Shown: piece by piece, positions 49,403-57,928 of the stretch | Position numbering within the stretch: the stretch's first letter is position 1 | Layout of the letters: the number at the start of each line of letters is the position of its first letter | Assembly: GCA_020636375.1 (NCBI GenBank) | Contig: JACJXZ010000011.1 | Location: 1-64,000, forward strand | Length of the DNA: 64,000 nt | From: Lewinellaceae bacterium | GTDB taxonomy: Bacteria > Bacteroidota > Bacteroidia > Chitinophagales > Saprospiraceae | Reading direction: 5' to 3' | Notes under the pieces: generated by a model | Databases searched by the model: none | Told to the model about the DNA's origin: nothing | Seen by the model: only the letters and a program-made list of their open reading frames with translations | Made by a program: the position numbers and the translations under genes

Positions 49403-50635
49403 TTAGCCGCAGTCATTAATGAATGCGCAGATCTCGGCATCGCTGTTGAATTCGATAATATCCCCGCTATTGACTAAAGTGATCGATATTGGATATACGA
49501 TATCGATAGCATCAATTTGCGAAGAGTACATATTGTACACAGCAAAGTAATCGTTCATATCATCCAGGTCGTAGATGACGCCTTCCGCTTCTACCTGTGC
49601 AGGATAATTTACGGTATAGTTGCACTGAATTATCCCTTGATTGAAAAACAGGAAGATGTGTGCTGGAGCGGAGCAGGAATCGGGCTCCTCTATGATAATG
49701 ATGATGCCGCAAGCCTCAAGGGATTCAATGAAAGCATCATCAGTGTCGATATTCAGGGTGTCGCCGGTTATAAGGTTTACCAGGGAGAAGGGATAAGCCA
49801 GTTGGAAATTCTCGTCGTTCCCCAGCACGAAATTGGCGTAATCGTCTTCGTCGTTAATGGTAACCACGCTGCCGTCACTCAATTCCAGGTTAAATGGGAA
49901 TACGAGTTCGTTGCAACCAAACCCTTCAATCTGAAATACGGCGCCAACAATAACCGGCGGGGTAATGGTAGTCCCCACACAACTGTCTACGGCGGCGAAA
50001 AAGGAGTCTACATCATCGATAACCACCTGGTTGCCATCCACATCGGTTACAGTCAATGGGAGGACATAGAACAGGGGAGAAACGGTAGCGAACAGGTCGA
50101 TCAATTCCTGCTCCGTATTGACAGTGTAGGCATTCCCATCGCCATCTTCCAGGCTGACGGGATAGACGAGGCTGTAGCACCAGTCCTCAAACAGAAAAAC
50201 AGGCAATAGCCCCGGGGAATAAGTCCAGTTGCCGTTGGGGACGCAGGATGCAAAAGCCAAACCCAATTCTTCATTATCGGCAACCTGGGAAATATTCCCC
50301 TCGCTGTCCGTGACAGACAAAGGGAAGACAAAATCCACTACCTGCTCCAGCCCCACTAAGGCCAGGGCCGCATCGAAATCGGCATCGGAACTAATGGTGA
50401 TACTGTCGCCCGACTCCTGCAACAGGTCGAAAGGGTAGTTGATCGTTATACATCCCAGGGCCAGCCCATCGGAGGAATTGGGCCGCAGGGCAATCATCAG
50501 ATTGTTGACTTCTACTGTGTCCGGCTGGTAATCCGGGGCTTCCGGGGTTATTTCGTCAAAATTTTCTTTGTCACAGGCGGTGGATAACAACCCTGCAAAC
50601 AGCAATAGCACACTTATCTTGAATAAAGAATTCAT
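49403..50635 (-). CDS. Acidic repeat lipoprotein
   Basis: 410 residues from ATG 50635 (MNSLFKISVLLLFAG). Lipoprotein signal with lipobox LLSTAC. The mature protein has about eight repeats of 40-60 residues, each with a core like VYPVSLEDGDGNAYTVNTEQE, LPLTVTDVDGNQVVIDD or FPFNLELSDGSVVTINDED: hydrophobic strand, dG turn, strand, acidic helix, often closing with a Cys. Very rich in Asp/Glu, so probably calcium-binding or surface-exposed. No known family is recognised. It lies 80 bp upstream of the sigma factor gene in the same direction and could belong to the same signalling unit. Confidence 0.75.
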   Translation of the reverse strand: MNSLFKISVLLLFAGLLSTACDKENFDEITPEAPDYQPDTVEVNNLMIALRPNSSDGLALGCITINYPFDLLQESGDSITISSDADFDAALALVGLEQVVDFVFPLSVTDSEGNISQVADNEELGLAFASCVPNGNWTYSPGLLPVFLFEDWCYSLVYPVSLEDGDGNAYTVNTEQELIDLFATVSPLFYVLPLTVTDVDGNQVVIDDVDSFFAAVDSCVGTTITPPVIVGAVFQIEGFGCNELVFPFNLELSDGSVVTINDEDDYANFVLGNDENFQLAYPFSLVNLITGDTLNIDTDDAFIESLEACGIIIIIEEPDSCSAPAHIFLFFNQGIIQCNYTVNYPAQVEAEGVIYDLDDMNDYFAVYNMYSSQIDAIDIVYPISITLVNSGDIIEFNSDAEICAFINDCG

Positions 50636-51069
50636 AATTGTCGATTCGTTGAATGGTTGAAGGAATTTTTGAAAAGCAAAACTCCGTACGGTGTCGCCAA
50701 CTATATGCAGGGGAAGCGTCAAACGTTGCACGGGGGTGTGGATTTTTTTAGAAGCTGTTTGAATTTGGACGAGATTACACCTTTTTCGTACCTCAAAAGA
50801 TGTCACCTCGTCCAACAACCAGGGGTGGAAAAGCCAGCAGGCAAATTCAGGTGGCCGGTTGGCGGAGCCCAAATGCCATTTCGGAAACAATCTCTATGCG
50901 GTAGGCAGGCTTGACCAGGTCACAGGCCGCTCTTTCTTTTCGACAACTTCCATATAATGCGGTGTATCCCGTACACCAGCAAGAAAAGCAGGGGAAGAAG
51001 CGCCACCAGTGCGGAAAAGTACCAGAAGTACGGCGCGGCTTTGGCGCTGCCCCGAAAGGAAGGGGCGCT
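50636..51069. other. Intergenic region with a membrane-protein remnant
   Basis: No intact gene. On the minus strand, 51070 to 50927 reads a truncated hydrophobic C-terminus (YFWYFSALVALLPLLFLLVY and a basic tail, stop at about 50927) joined head to head with the xisI remnant. Probably debris of a larger membrane-protein gene. Confidence 0.4.
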
Positions 51070-51071
51070 GC

Positions 51072-51227
51072 TTCGATATTATTGATGGGAAAGCGTGGGT
51101 ACAGGCAAACAACACAGAGGAAATGGTAGGTGATGATTTGATCCGACGAGGCGTTCTGCGAGAAGACATTATTCTTGGTTTTCAACCTGAATATGCAAGA
51201 AAGTACAGCGGATTCGGTGTGGCTTAA
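51072..51227 (+). pseudogene. 3' remnant of a xisI-family gene
   Basis: The last 50 codons (DIIDGKAWVQANNTEEM, DDLIRRGVLREDIILGFQ, PEYARKYSGFGVA) match the conserved C-terminus of XisI-like proteins (fdxN element excision-control family). The first half of the gene is absent and replaced by the membrane-protein remnant. The stop codon lies within the 8-bp target duplication of the adjoining MITE. Confidence 0.7.
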
Positions 51228-51228
51228 G

Positions 51229-51352
51229 GGCTACCCGTCTGACGTTGGACAGCCGGATGGATTCCGTACAACGTACACCACCCAGGACAACCGTTGGCCC
51301 CGTACAACGTACACGGCCCCGGCAACTTTTGTCCAACGTTAGACGGATACCC
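51229..51352. mobile_element. MITE, family 1, long subtype, copy 4 (124 bp)
   Basis: Ends GGCTACCCGTCTGACG and CGTTAGACGGATACCC belong to the same family as the 102-bp copies. The body is different and holds CCGTACAACGTACAC twice. Flanked by the perfect 8-bp duplication GGCTTAAG (51221-51228 and 51353-51360). Confidence 0.9.
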
Positions 51353-51355
51353 GGC

Positions 51356-52519
51356 TTAAGCAAGTTCAAAAAACCGCCGCCCCTCCCGCGCCATCCTCCG
51401 CAACAAGGGGCTGCACCGGTACCGATCCTCCAGGTACTCCCCATGCAGGCGGTCGAGGGTAGTGACGCAGTGATTGATCCCTTTCTCATCCGCCCATTGC
51501 AGTAATCCCTTCGGGTAATTCACCCCTTTCGTCATGGCCAGCTCGATGTCGTCGCGGGAGGCAATATTGAGGTTGAGGGCGTCGGCCGCCTCGTTGATCA
51601 GCATGACGAGGATGCGCCAGAGGATCTGTTCGCCCAGCTTTTTGTCTTTGGTGGGTTCCGGGTTTTGGGCACCCTCGCGGTAGTCGTAGAACCCGCGGCC
51701 GGTTTTGCGGCCCAGCCAGCCGGCCTCCATCAGGCGCTTCTGGGTGAAAGAGGGCTTGTAGCGCGGGTCGTAGTAGAAGGCCTGGAAAACGGTTTCGGTG
51801 ACGGTATAGTTCACGTCGTGGCCGATATAGTCCATCAGGGCGAAGGGCCCCATGCGGAAGCCGCCCAGCCCGGCCATGGCCCAGTCGATGGTGGGGGCGT
51901 CGGCCAGGCCTTCCTCCAGGATGCGGAGGGCCTCCCCGTAGAAGGGGCGCGCCACCCGGTTGACGATGAAGCCGGGGGTGTCTTTGGCCACCACGGTGAT
52001 TTTGCCCCAGCTCTGGATCAGTTCAATGGATTGTTGCAGCGTTTCTCCGCTTGTCTGCACAGCGGGAATGATCTCCACCAGTTGCATCAGGGGGGCGGGA
52101 TTGAAGAAATGGATGCCGATCACCCGGGAAGCGTCCTTGCAGGATGAGGCAATAGAAGCAATGGAAAGGGAAGAAGTATTGGTGGCGATTATACAGTCGT
52201 GGGGAACGATGTCTTCCAGTTGTTCGAAAACGGCCCTTTTTACGTCCAGGTCTTCGACAATAGCCTCGATGGCCAGCCCGGTGCCCTCGCAGGCATAGAT
52301 GGAGTCCACAAAGTGGATGCGGCTGAGGATGGCATCGGCTTCCTCCTGCTCCAGTTTTCCTTTTTCGGCCAGCCGCGCCATGATCTTTTGCAGGCTGCCT
52401 TGGGCCCGCTCCAGGGCTGCCGGGTTGTTGTCGTAAAGGAATACCTCGTGCCCCGCCGTGGCGGCCACCTGTGCAATGCCCGAACCCATGGAGCCGGAAC
52501 CGATGATGCCTGTTTTCAT
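51356..52519 (-). CDS. 3-hydroxyacyl-CoA dehydrogenase
   Basis: 387 residues from ATG 52519 (MKTGIIGSGSMG). NAD-dependent oxidation of 3-hydroxyacyl-CoA, as in fatty-acid or phenylacetate breakdown (PaaH-like). Rossmann motif GIIGSGSMGSGIAQV (about 4-18), catalytic dyad region (TNTSSLSIASIA, GIHFFNPAPLMQLVEII) and DTPGFIVNRVARPFY are all present. A second, shorter C-terminal 3HCDH domain follows (LMINEAADALNLNIAS, MTKGVNYPKGLLQWAD). Three 8-bp units (AATACACG type) stand right before the start. The stop codon comes from the 8-bp target duplication of the neighbouring MITE. Confidence 0.93.
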   Translation of the reverse strand: MKTGIIGSGSMGSGIAQVAATAGHEVFLYDNNPAALERAQGSLQKIMARLAEKGKLEQEEADAILSRIHFVDSIYACEGTGLAIEAIVEDLDVKRAVFEQLEDIVPHDCIIATNTSSLSIASIASSCKDASRVIGIHFFNPAPLMQLVEIIPAVQTSGETLQQSIELIQSWGKITVVAKDTPGFIVNRVARPFYGEALRILEEGLADAPTIDWAMAGLGGFRMGPFALMDYIGHDVNYTVTETVFQAFYYDPRYKPSFTQKRLMEAGWLGRKTGRGFYDYREGAQNPEPTKDKKLGEQILWRILVMLINEAADALNLNIASRDDIELAMTKGVNYPKGLLQWADEKGINHCVTTLDRLHGEYLEDRYRCSPLLRRMAREGRRFFELA

Positions 52520-52551
52520 AGGATGGTGTATTTGTGTATTCGTGTATTCGG
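52520..52551. repeat. Short 8-bp tandem array before a start codon
   Basis: On the minus strand AATACACG-AATACACA-AATACACC ends a few bases before the dehydrogenase ATG. A further AATGCACC pair lies at about 52583-52606. Confidence 0.7.
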
Positions 52552-52635
52552 GGGGGGCACGATGAAGGGCTACAGGCTGGCCGGCCAACCAATGCACCAA
52601 TGCACCAACACACATTCAACTGCCCGCAAAATACC

Positions 52636-54165
52636 CTAAAAATCCTTCTCCTCGTCATATCCGACGATGTAAACGCGGATTATGACGCCCTCTATCTCCT
52701 GTATGCCTTCCTCTATGCCCATGACTTTCAGCTGATTGGAGGCGAAAATCAGGTAAAGCCCTTCGGGAATGTTGATAGACTGGCAGTAGTAGGCCAGTTG
52801 TTTCAGCCCTTTGCGGATTTGGTAGCTGTCGCGGTAAATTTTGGTTTCGATGACGTATTCCGCGCCTTTGTAGTTAACGATGATGTCGCTTCGCCCCAGT
52901 CCGGTGTCGGCTTCCAGGTAACTCTTGGCCTCTATGCGTTCCAGGAAGAGAGAGATATACGTTTCAAAGCTGTACTTCAGGGCAGCTTCCTTGATGGACT
53001 TGTATTCGCCGGTGGCCTCGTCTTTTTCCCTGAAAGCTTTGAAGCTGCGGCGTTTTACGTAGTTTTTGTAGTTGGAGATCAGGAAATCGAAGTCGATCTT
53101 GCCATCTTTGATCAGGTCAAAGAAGTTAGGTAGTTGGTTAAAGAACTGGCTATCCTCACCGTTGATATGGGGATAAAAGGCTTTATACAACCGCTTTTTA
53201 TACAGGGGAACCCAAAACTCGACTTTCCGGTCGGCGTTTTTGCGCAAAAGCCCGTTGGTATGCAATACTTTTATAGCTTCCCGGTCGATATCGAAGACAA
53301 TTTCCTGTTCGGTGTACAACAACCTTTCGACGAAGGGCCTGTATTTCTTGGCATATTTGATGACGTTTTGAACATTTTTGTCGATGGCCTCGGTCAAATA
53401 CCAATCTTCGACTTCCAGGTAGTCATCATAAGCGATAGCTGGCTTCCCTTTGCACCTCTCCACTAATTTAAAAGCGAACCCATTGACCAGCCCCGGTTGG
53501 TTGGCCGTTATCTGGCTGATTTTTTCTTTGACCTCTTTTTCGAAAAGCTGGCCGGTTTCCGTTTCGTGCTGCCCCAGCAATTCCAGGGTTTCTTCGTCTG
53601 TGAAGTAGGGGATTTCGAGGTTGTCGGCGATATTGAAGGGGGAAGCGTGGTCTTGCACGACGCCCACGATGTTGCTCACGCCGACCAGGATGATGCTTTT
53701 GAGGCTGTGCAACTCCCGGCTGTGATACAGGTTTCTTATGGTATGCAGGAACTGCCCGAACAAAGCGGGGTTCAGGCCCTCGATTTCATCAATAATAAAA
53801 ACCCATTTTTCCCCGGATTGATTGTTTAAATTTTCAGCTAACTCTGTGAATTCTTCCGGGTGAATATCAATGCCGTAATTTTTTTTGAACTCATTGGATA
53901 AAATCCGAAGGAAGGTTTGTTTGCTGGCGTCCAGGTAATTTTCCACGTTGATATGGCAGGCTTTATACCCCTGCCTTTCCAGTTCGTCCGCCAACAACCG
54001 AAAGTAAGTGCTTTTGCCCGTCTGCCGGGGCGCCCAGATAGTAAAATACCGGCTCCTCCTGACGTAATCCATCCCCTTTTCGATGAGGTCTTTGCGCGGC
54101 AGGGTATAATGTTCGGATGGAATGTTCGGCCCGGAGGTGTTGAAATAGCGCTTTCCTTTCTGCAT
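52636..54165 (-). CDS. AAA ATPase with C-terminal PD-(D/E)XK nuclease-like domain
   Basis: 509 residues. N-terminal P-loop IWAPRQTGKSTYF (about 43-55), Walker B WVFIIDEIEGLN, and a winged-helix-like middle. The C-terminus has RSDIIVNYKGAEYVIETKIY (D...ExK, about 430-450) followed by KGLKQLAYYCQSI, the pattern of the AAA-ATPase-like/DUF1703 PD-(D/E)XK group. These are abundant in Bacteroidota and are thought to be mobile or defence-related, function not established. Complete, with ATG start. Downstream (minus) only 36 bp separate it from the gap before the dehydrogenase repeats. Confidence 0.85.
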   Translation of the reverse strand: MQKGKRYFNTSGPNIPSEHYTLPRKDLIEKGMDYVRRSRYFTIWAPRQTGKSTYFRLLADELERQGYKACHINVENYLDASKQTFLRILSNEFKKNYGIDIHPEEFTELAENLNNQSGEKWVFIIDEIEGLNPALFGQFLHTIRNLYHSRELHSLKSIILVGVSNIVGVVQDHASPFNIADNLEIPYFTDEETLELLGQHETETGQLFEKEVKEKISQITANQPGLVNGFAFKLVERCKGKPAIAYDDYLEVEDWYLTEAIDKNVQNVIKYAKKYRPFVERLLYTEQEIVFDIDREAIKVLHTNGLLRKNADRKVEFWVPLYKKRLYKAFYPHINGEDSQFFNQLPNFFDLIKDGKIDFDFLISNYKNYVKRRSFKAFREKDEATGEYKSIKEAALKYSFETYISLFLERIEAKSYLEADTGLGRSDIIVNYKGAEYVIETKIYRDSYQIRKGLKQLAYYCQSINIPEGLYLIFASNQLKVMGIEEGIQEIEGVIIRVYIVGYDEEKDF

Positions 54166-54190
54166 GCCTGTATCCGCTTTATAATTTTTT

Positions 54191-54237
54191 AAAAAATAAC
54201 TTCACGCCTGTCTGTGCAAACAGTGAAGTTATTTTTT
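54191..54237. terminator. Strong hairpin between two minus-strand genes
   Basis: A perfect 15-bp inverted repeat, AAAAAATAACTTCAC with GTGAAGTTATTTTTT, around a 17-base loop. The A- and T-tracts make it suitable to end transcription from either side. Confidence 0.75.
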
Positions 54238-54510
54238 AATCTTGGCGAAGATAAGGAAAAGAATGTAGAAACTTTTTGCGGCGGCTTAGTAAGCAGTGCA
54301 GGATTTATAGTGGTGATGATGACGAAGGCCAGGGCGTAGCGCTCTTCCGTAATGCGGGGGGCAGGTAAGGTAAGTCGGGTGATTTCCCGGGCGCATTGCA
54401 GCAGCGTTTCGCCCGGCCGTTCGTCGTCTTGGCAAATGCCATATATTTTGGCCGTCCATTCCTCATGAAACAAATACTGCAGGAAACGGACGGGCCGGGT
54501 TTGATGAGGT
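54238..54510 (-). other. Gap with a possible short coding remnant
   Basis: One minus-strand frame across 54500-54290 reads protein-like (RFLQYLFHEEWTAKIYGICQ, LLQCAREITRLTL) but has no ATG start in frame. It may be a small gene with an unusual start or a remnant. Nothing recognised. Confidence 0.25.
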
Positions 54511-55095
54511 TTAGGCGTCGGGCGTTTTTCGGGCAAGCTGCATGTCTTCGTAGAAAAAAGCGCCCGGGAAATCCGCGTCTGCCTTCTTTTGTTTGCCGCT
54601 CCACAATTCGATGTCGAAGCGAAAGACGGTGGTGCGCTTCCATTCCTCCGGAGTGGTGGGCCGGTAGTCCTCTCCGGGGCGGAGGTGCGGGAAATACTTG
54701 TCGAGCAGCAATTGCAGGGCCGTAAAGCCTTCTTCCTCGTCCGATACAACCTGCACCTGCCCAAAGGCCGTCACCCCCTGGTACTCCACGCTCATTTCCA
54801 GCGCCTCTTTGGCGGGCAGCAGCCGCCCCATCTCGCTGATGCTGAAGCAGGCCCGGGGGTTCAGTTCCAGGATGCTGCGGGTGCGCCCTTCCCGGGCCGT
54901 GTGGAAATAAATGGCATGCCGGGCTTCGTCGTAAACGAAGATGTTGCTGTTGACGAACGGCTGCCCGTCCTGGCTGAAGGCAAAAGCCCCGAAGGGCGCC
55001 CGGCCCAGGAAGCCCCGGATCCAGGCTTCGTCTTCCACCGCGCGGTCTTTGCGGCGCAGTTCGTTGGGCGCCTGCTGTAAGTATGGCCTTGGCAT
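54511..55095 (-). CDS. Pyridoxamine 5'-phosphate oxidase-like flavoprotein
   Basis: 194 residues from ATG 55095 (MPRPYLQQAPNEL). Split-barrel FMN-binding family: IRGFLGRAPFGAFAFSQDGQPFVNSNIFVYDE, YFHTAREGRTRSILELNPRACF and SVEYQGVTAFGQVQV give the FMN-binding strands. This subgroup includes nitroimidazole-resistance-like and general reductase proteins rather than PdxH, whose substrate residues are not evident. Cytoplasmic. No operon partner. Confidence 0.87.
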   Translation of the reverse strand: MPRPYLQQAPNELRRKDRAVEDEAWIRGFLGRAPFGAFAFSQDGQPFVNSNIFVYDEARHAIYFHTAREGRTRSILELNPRACFSISEMGRLLPAKEALEMSVEYQGVTAFGQVQVVSDEEEGFTALQLLLDKYFPHLRPGEDYRPTTPEEWKRTTVFRFDIELWSGKQKKADADFPGAFFYEDMQLARKTPDA

Positions 55096-55204
55096 GCTGA
55101 ATGTTTTTTCTGCAAAGAAAGGAAGAAATTGGTTTTGTGTAAAGAGCCAATTTGGGAGAATGGGTAAGGCCAATTGCCCGGCTCTGGCGAGCCGGGTAAA
55201 ATTT

Positions 55205-55366
55205 ATGAGGTGCGATTTTTGATGTGCGATGTGCGATTTGGCCCGGCGGCCCGGGAACGCTAGCTGAGCAGGGCAGCCTGGATCAAATCAAAAATTTTAT
55301 CCGGAAGAGCGATAGCGAAGACGGGCAAACATCGCAAATCAAATATCGCACATTAAAAATCCCAAA
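55205..55366. repeat. Dispersed-repeat cluster between genes
   Basis: Contains copies of short units (ATTTTTGATGTGCGATGTGCG, AAATCAAATATCGC in part) and one copy of a 25-bp unit with GGAAGAGCGATAGCGAAGAC (55302-55321) also found at 26.34 kb inside the restriction-modification gene and at 63.78 kb. No gene. Confidence 0.65.
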
Positions 55367-57322
55367 TCACTCCTCTTCCCTCTCCACCACCGGCAACACG
55401 ATAAACGAAGCCCGGCCGGCGGAATGGTACACCGTATTATCGGCCGTCACCTTCCTCCGGCTGCTACCGAAGGGTTCGCCGGTGTTGGGGTTGACGTCCC
55501 AGCGGGGAAAGTTGCTGCTGGAGACGTCGACGCGGATGCGGTGGCCTTTTTTGAAGACGTTGGCCGTCGGGAAAGGCTCGATGGTGAGCTCGTACACCTC
55601 GCCCGGGGTAATGAGGCTTCGCTCGTGGCGGCCGTTGCGGTAGCTCATGCGCATAATGGCGTCGGTGAGGTTCAGGTCGAAGCCGGCGGGGAAGTCCTCG
55701 CCGGGCGGGTAGACATCGAGCAGTTTGACGGTAAAATCCGTGTCTTCGGCGGTGGAGGACACGCAGAGGCGGACGGTGATGGGGCCGATGGCCTGCACGT
55801 CTTCCTCCAGCGGCGCCGTCTGGAATACCACCACATCCTGCCGTGCCCGCAGGGGCAGGTAGGGCGGGCGGCAACCCACGAAACCGGGCCGTTCCCGCTG
55901 GTCGAAAGCGCCGTCTTTGACCCGGGCGGACACATTGCCGCCCAGGGTGGGCACCGGATGATCGGGATCGAAGGTGAAGGTAGTGGAGGACACGCTGTCG
56001 GCCGGCGCCTGGGCGCTCAGGCTGCCGTCGGCGTGGAAGTAGAGCGTATCGGGCTTTGCCCGGGGCAGGGGCCAGCCGTCGGCCTCCAGCCAGTATCCGC
56101 CGTGATTCAGCCGGCCGGCCTCGTTTTTGCTGCCGTCGCCCGTTCCCATGACGAAGAGCTGGACGGGTTTGTCCGGAATGCCTTCCGTTTTTTTGCCTTT
56201 GAGCAGGTAGTCGAACCAGCGAACCTGGAATCCGCTGTGAAAATCGGGGATGGCCGCCGCCGGGCCGAAGTCGACGTCTCCGGCGTAGGTACGCTCGTTG
56301 CCGCTGTGCGTCCAGGGGCCGATGATGAGCCACTTGGGGGTGGCCTGCCGCCGGGACAACTCCCGGTAATTCTGTATGGTGCCGCTCAGGAAGATGTCGT
56401 ACCAGCCGCCGACGTGCACCATGGGCACGTCCGCCGTCCGGCCGTAGTACTCCTCCCAGTTGATGCCTATTTCCTTCCAGTATTCGTCGTAATCCCCGTG
56501 GGCGTATTCTTCCAGCAGGTAATCCTCGAAATTCGGGGCGATGGAAAGCGGGCTTAGCCCCCGCCGGAAGGGCCAGGCGTGGTACCAGTCGTCGACCTGC
56601 TCGCGCTCGAAGTGGGCTTTGACGACGGGGTCGTCGATTTCCATAGGGATTTGCCGGAAGGCCCAGGTCAGTTCCCGGCCCAGCTCGAAGGCACCGCCCT
56701 GCCGCACGGCGTGGTTCCAGGCGTTGGCCATGCCGCCCATGTTGATGATCATGGCGGAGAGGCCTTCCGGGTTGAGCTTTGAGGCGTCGGCCTGGGTATG
56801 CGCTCCGTAGGAGGTGCCCCACATGCCGACCCGGCCGTCGGCATAGGGCAGGCGCGCCAGCCATTCCACCGTGCGGGCGCCGTCGGGGGCTTCCAGGGGG
56901 TTGTATTTGGTGAACGTGCCGCCGGAAGCGTATCGCCCGCGGAGGTCCTGCAGGGCAACGATATAACCCTGGCTGGCAAAATAGGAGGCCTGCGGGATGA
57001 AGCGTTCGGACGATTTGCCGTAGGGCGTGCGTTGCAGCAATACGGGCAGGCGCCCGGGCAACGGCTGTCCGTCGATGGCCGGCCGGTAGATGTCGGTAGC
57101 CAGCAACACGCTGTCGGCTGCCGGGATCAGGATGTTGTGTTCGACGACCACGTTGCTCAGAGCCTCCTGGGCGTAGGATTGGATCAGCAGGCTGGCCAGC
57201 AAGATGGCGGCAAGGCTCACCTGCCTGATTAACCTCGCGCCAGCGGGATTGACCATCCTGTCAATCCGCACGGGAATCCCCGGGGCAGCCAGGGGCGTAC
57301 GATAACATGGCTTCTTTTTCAT
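55367..57322 (-). CDS. CocE/NonD-family hydrolase, exported
   Basis: 651 residues from ATG 57322 (MKKKPCYRTPLAAPG). An internal hydrophobic segment (VSLAAILLASLLIQSYAQ, about residue 30-50) acts as signal peptide, so the enzyme is exported. Alpha/beta-hydrolase of the X-Pro dipeptidyl-peptidase/cocaine-esterase class: nucleophile Ser in GMWGTSYGAHTQ, acid in HVGGWYDIFLSG, His near GPWTHSGNE, and the C-terminal jelly-roll domain (GHRIRVDVSSSNFPRWDVN). The family hydrolyses acyl peptides, glutaryl-7-ACA-type or ester substrates; the actual substrate is unknown. Confidence 0.9.
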   Translation of the reverse strand: MKKKPCYRTPLAAPGIPVRIDRMVNPAGARLIRQVSLAAILLASLLIQSYAQEALSNVVVEHNILIPAADSVLLATDIYRPAIDGQPLPGRLPVLLQRTPYGKSSERFIPQASYFASQGYIVALQDLRGRYASGGTFTKYNPLEAPDGARTVEWLARLPYADGRVGMWGTSYGAHTQADASKLNPEGLSAMIINMGGMANAWNHAVRQGGAFELGRELTWAFRQIPMEIDDPVVKAHFEREQVDDWYHAWPFRRGLSPLSIAPNFEDYLLEEYAHGDYDEYWKEIGINWEEYYGRTADVPMVHVGGWYDIFLSGTIQNYRELSRRQATPKWLIIGPWTHSGNERTYAGDVDFGPAAAIPDFHSGFQVRWFDYLLKGKKTEGIPDKPVQLFVMGTGDGSKNEAGRLNHGGYWLEADGWPLPRAKPDTLYFHADGSLSAQAPADSVSSTTFTFDPDHPVPTLGGNVSARVKDGAFDQRERPGFVGCRPPYLPLRARQDVVVFQTAPLEEDVQAIGPITVRLCVSSTAEDTDFTVKLLDVYPPGEDFPAGFDLNLTDAIMRMSYRNGRHERSLITPGEVYELTIEPFPTANVFKKGHRIRVDVSSSNFPRWDVNPNTGEPFGSSRRKVTADNTVYHSAGRASFIVLPVVEREEE

Positions 57323-57621
57323 AATACTCAGTATCTGGACACAAATAATGATACATAAAGCCGGCTCTAAACCCCTGTTAATCACTCATGCACTCATTCA
57401 CTCATTTTCACCCGGCTCGAAAGAGACGGGCAGTCCATGTACTTACCTTGTGAGGTTCAGCGCTTTTCGGTTTCCGCGAATGAAATTACCACTCCACTTC
57501 AAATAATTCTCTCTGCTTTGAAAAAAAATGGCCTGGCGGGGAGGGGCAACATTTGCTTGCTGTGCTGCCTGAAGTACTCACAGGCGCAAGTGCGATGCTA
57601 AACTTTATCTAAATTTGTCCT
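57323..57621. other. Intergenic region, no gene
   Basis: About 300 bp. Near 57380-57405 are three CACTCATT-like 8-bp units, the same unit as at 31.13 kb, about 60 bp before the hydrolase ATG on its strand. Nothing else seen. Confidence 0.5.
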
Positions 57622-57783
57622 AAGGGGCCGGAGAAGAATAACTTCCCCATTTGATACGGCTATTTTTCTGCCATACTTCGTTGCTCGTCGGTCGCGTAGC
57701 CCCGGCTATGCTTCCTCCTCGCGCCTCGTCTGGCAAAAAAATAGCTCGCCTGAAACGGGGAACTTATTCTTCTCCGGCCCCTA
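57622..57783. mobile_element. MITE-like element, family 2 (about 160 bp)
   Basis: AGGGGCCGGAGAAGAATAAC at the left end returns inverted (GGCCCCT) at the right end. Pairing extends with gaps for about 50 bp on each arm, to CTATTTTTCTGCCA/TGGCAAAAAAATAG. No coding capacity. Confidence 0.75.
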
Positions 57784-57896
57784 AGATAAGCGGACACAAT
57801 TAGCGTAACAATATAACAATTGCCCCAGGAATAGAGCTGCCAAGCTACGCTTTCGAAGCAGCATTAGTTACAATAAAGGTGTCCAACTACTTAACT
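57780..57896 (-). repeat. Dispersed repeat, copy 2 (inverted relative to 19.57 kb)
   Basis: Reverse complement of 19568-19690 with scattered differences, including CGCTTTCGAAGCAGCATTAG. Adjoins the family 2 element directly. Confidence 0.75.
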
Positions 57897-57928
57897 ATCC
57901 AGCAATATATCAATATATCCATCCAACC

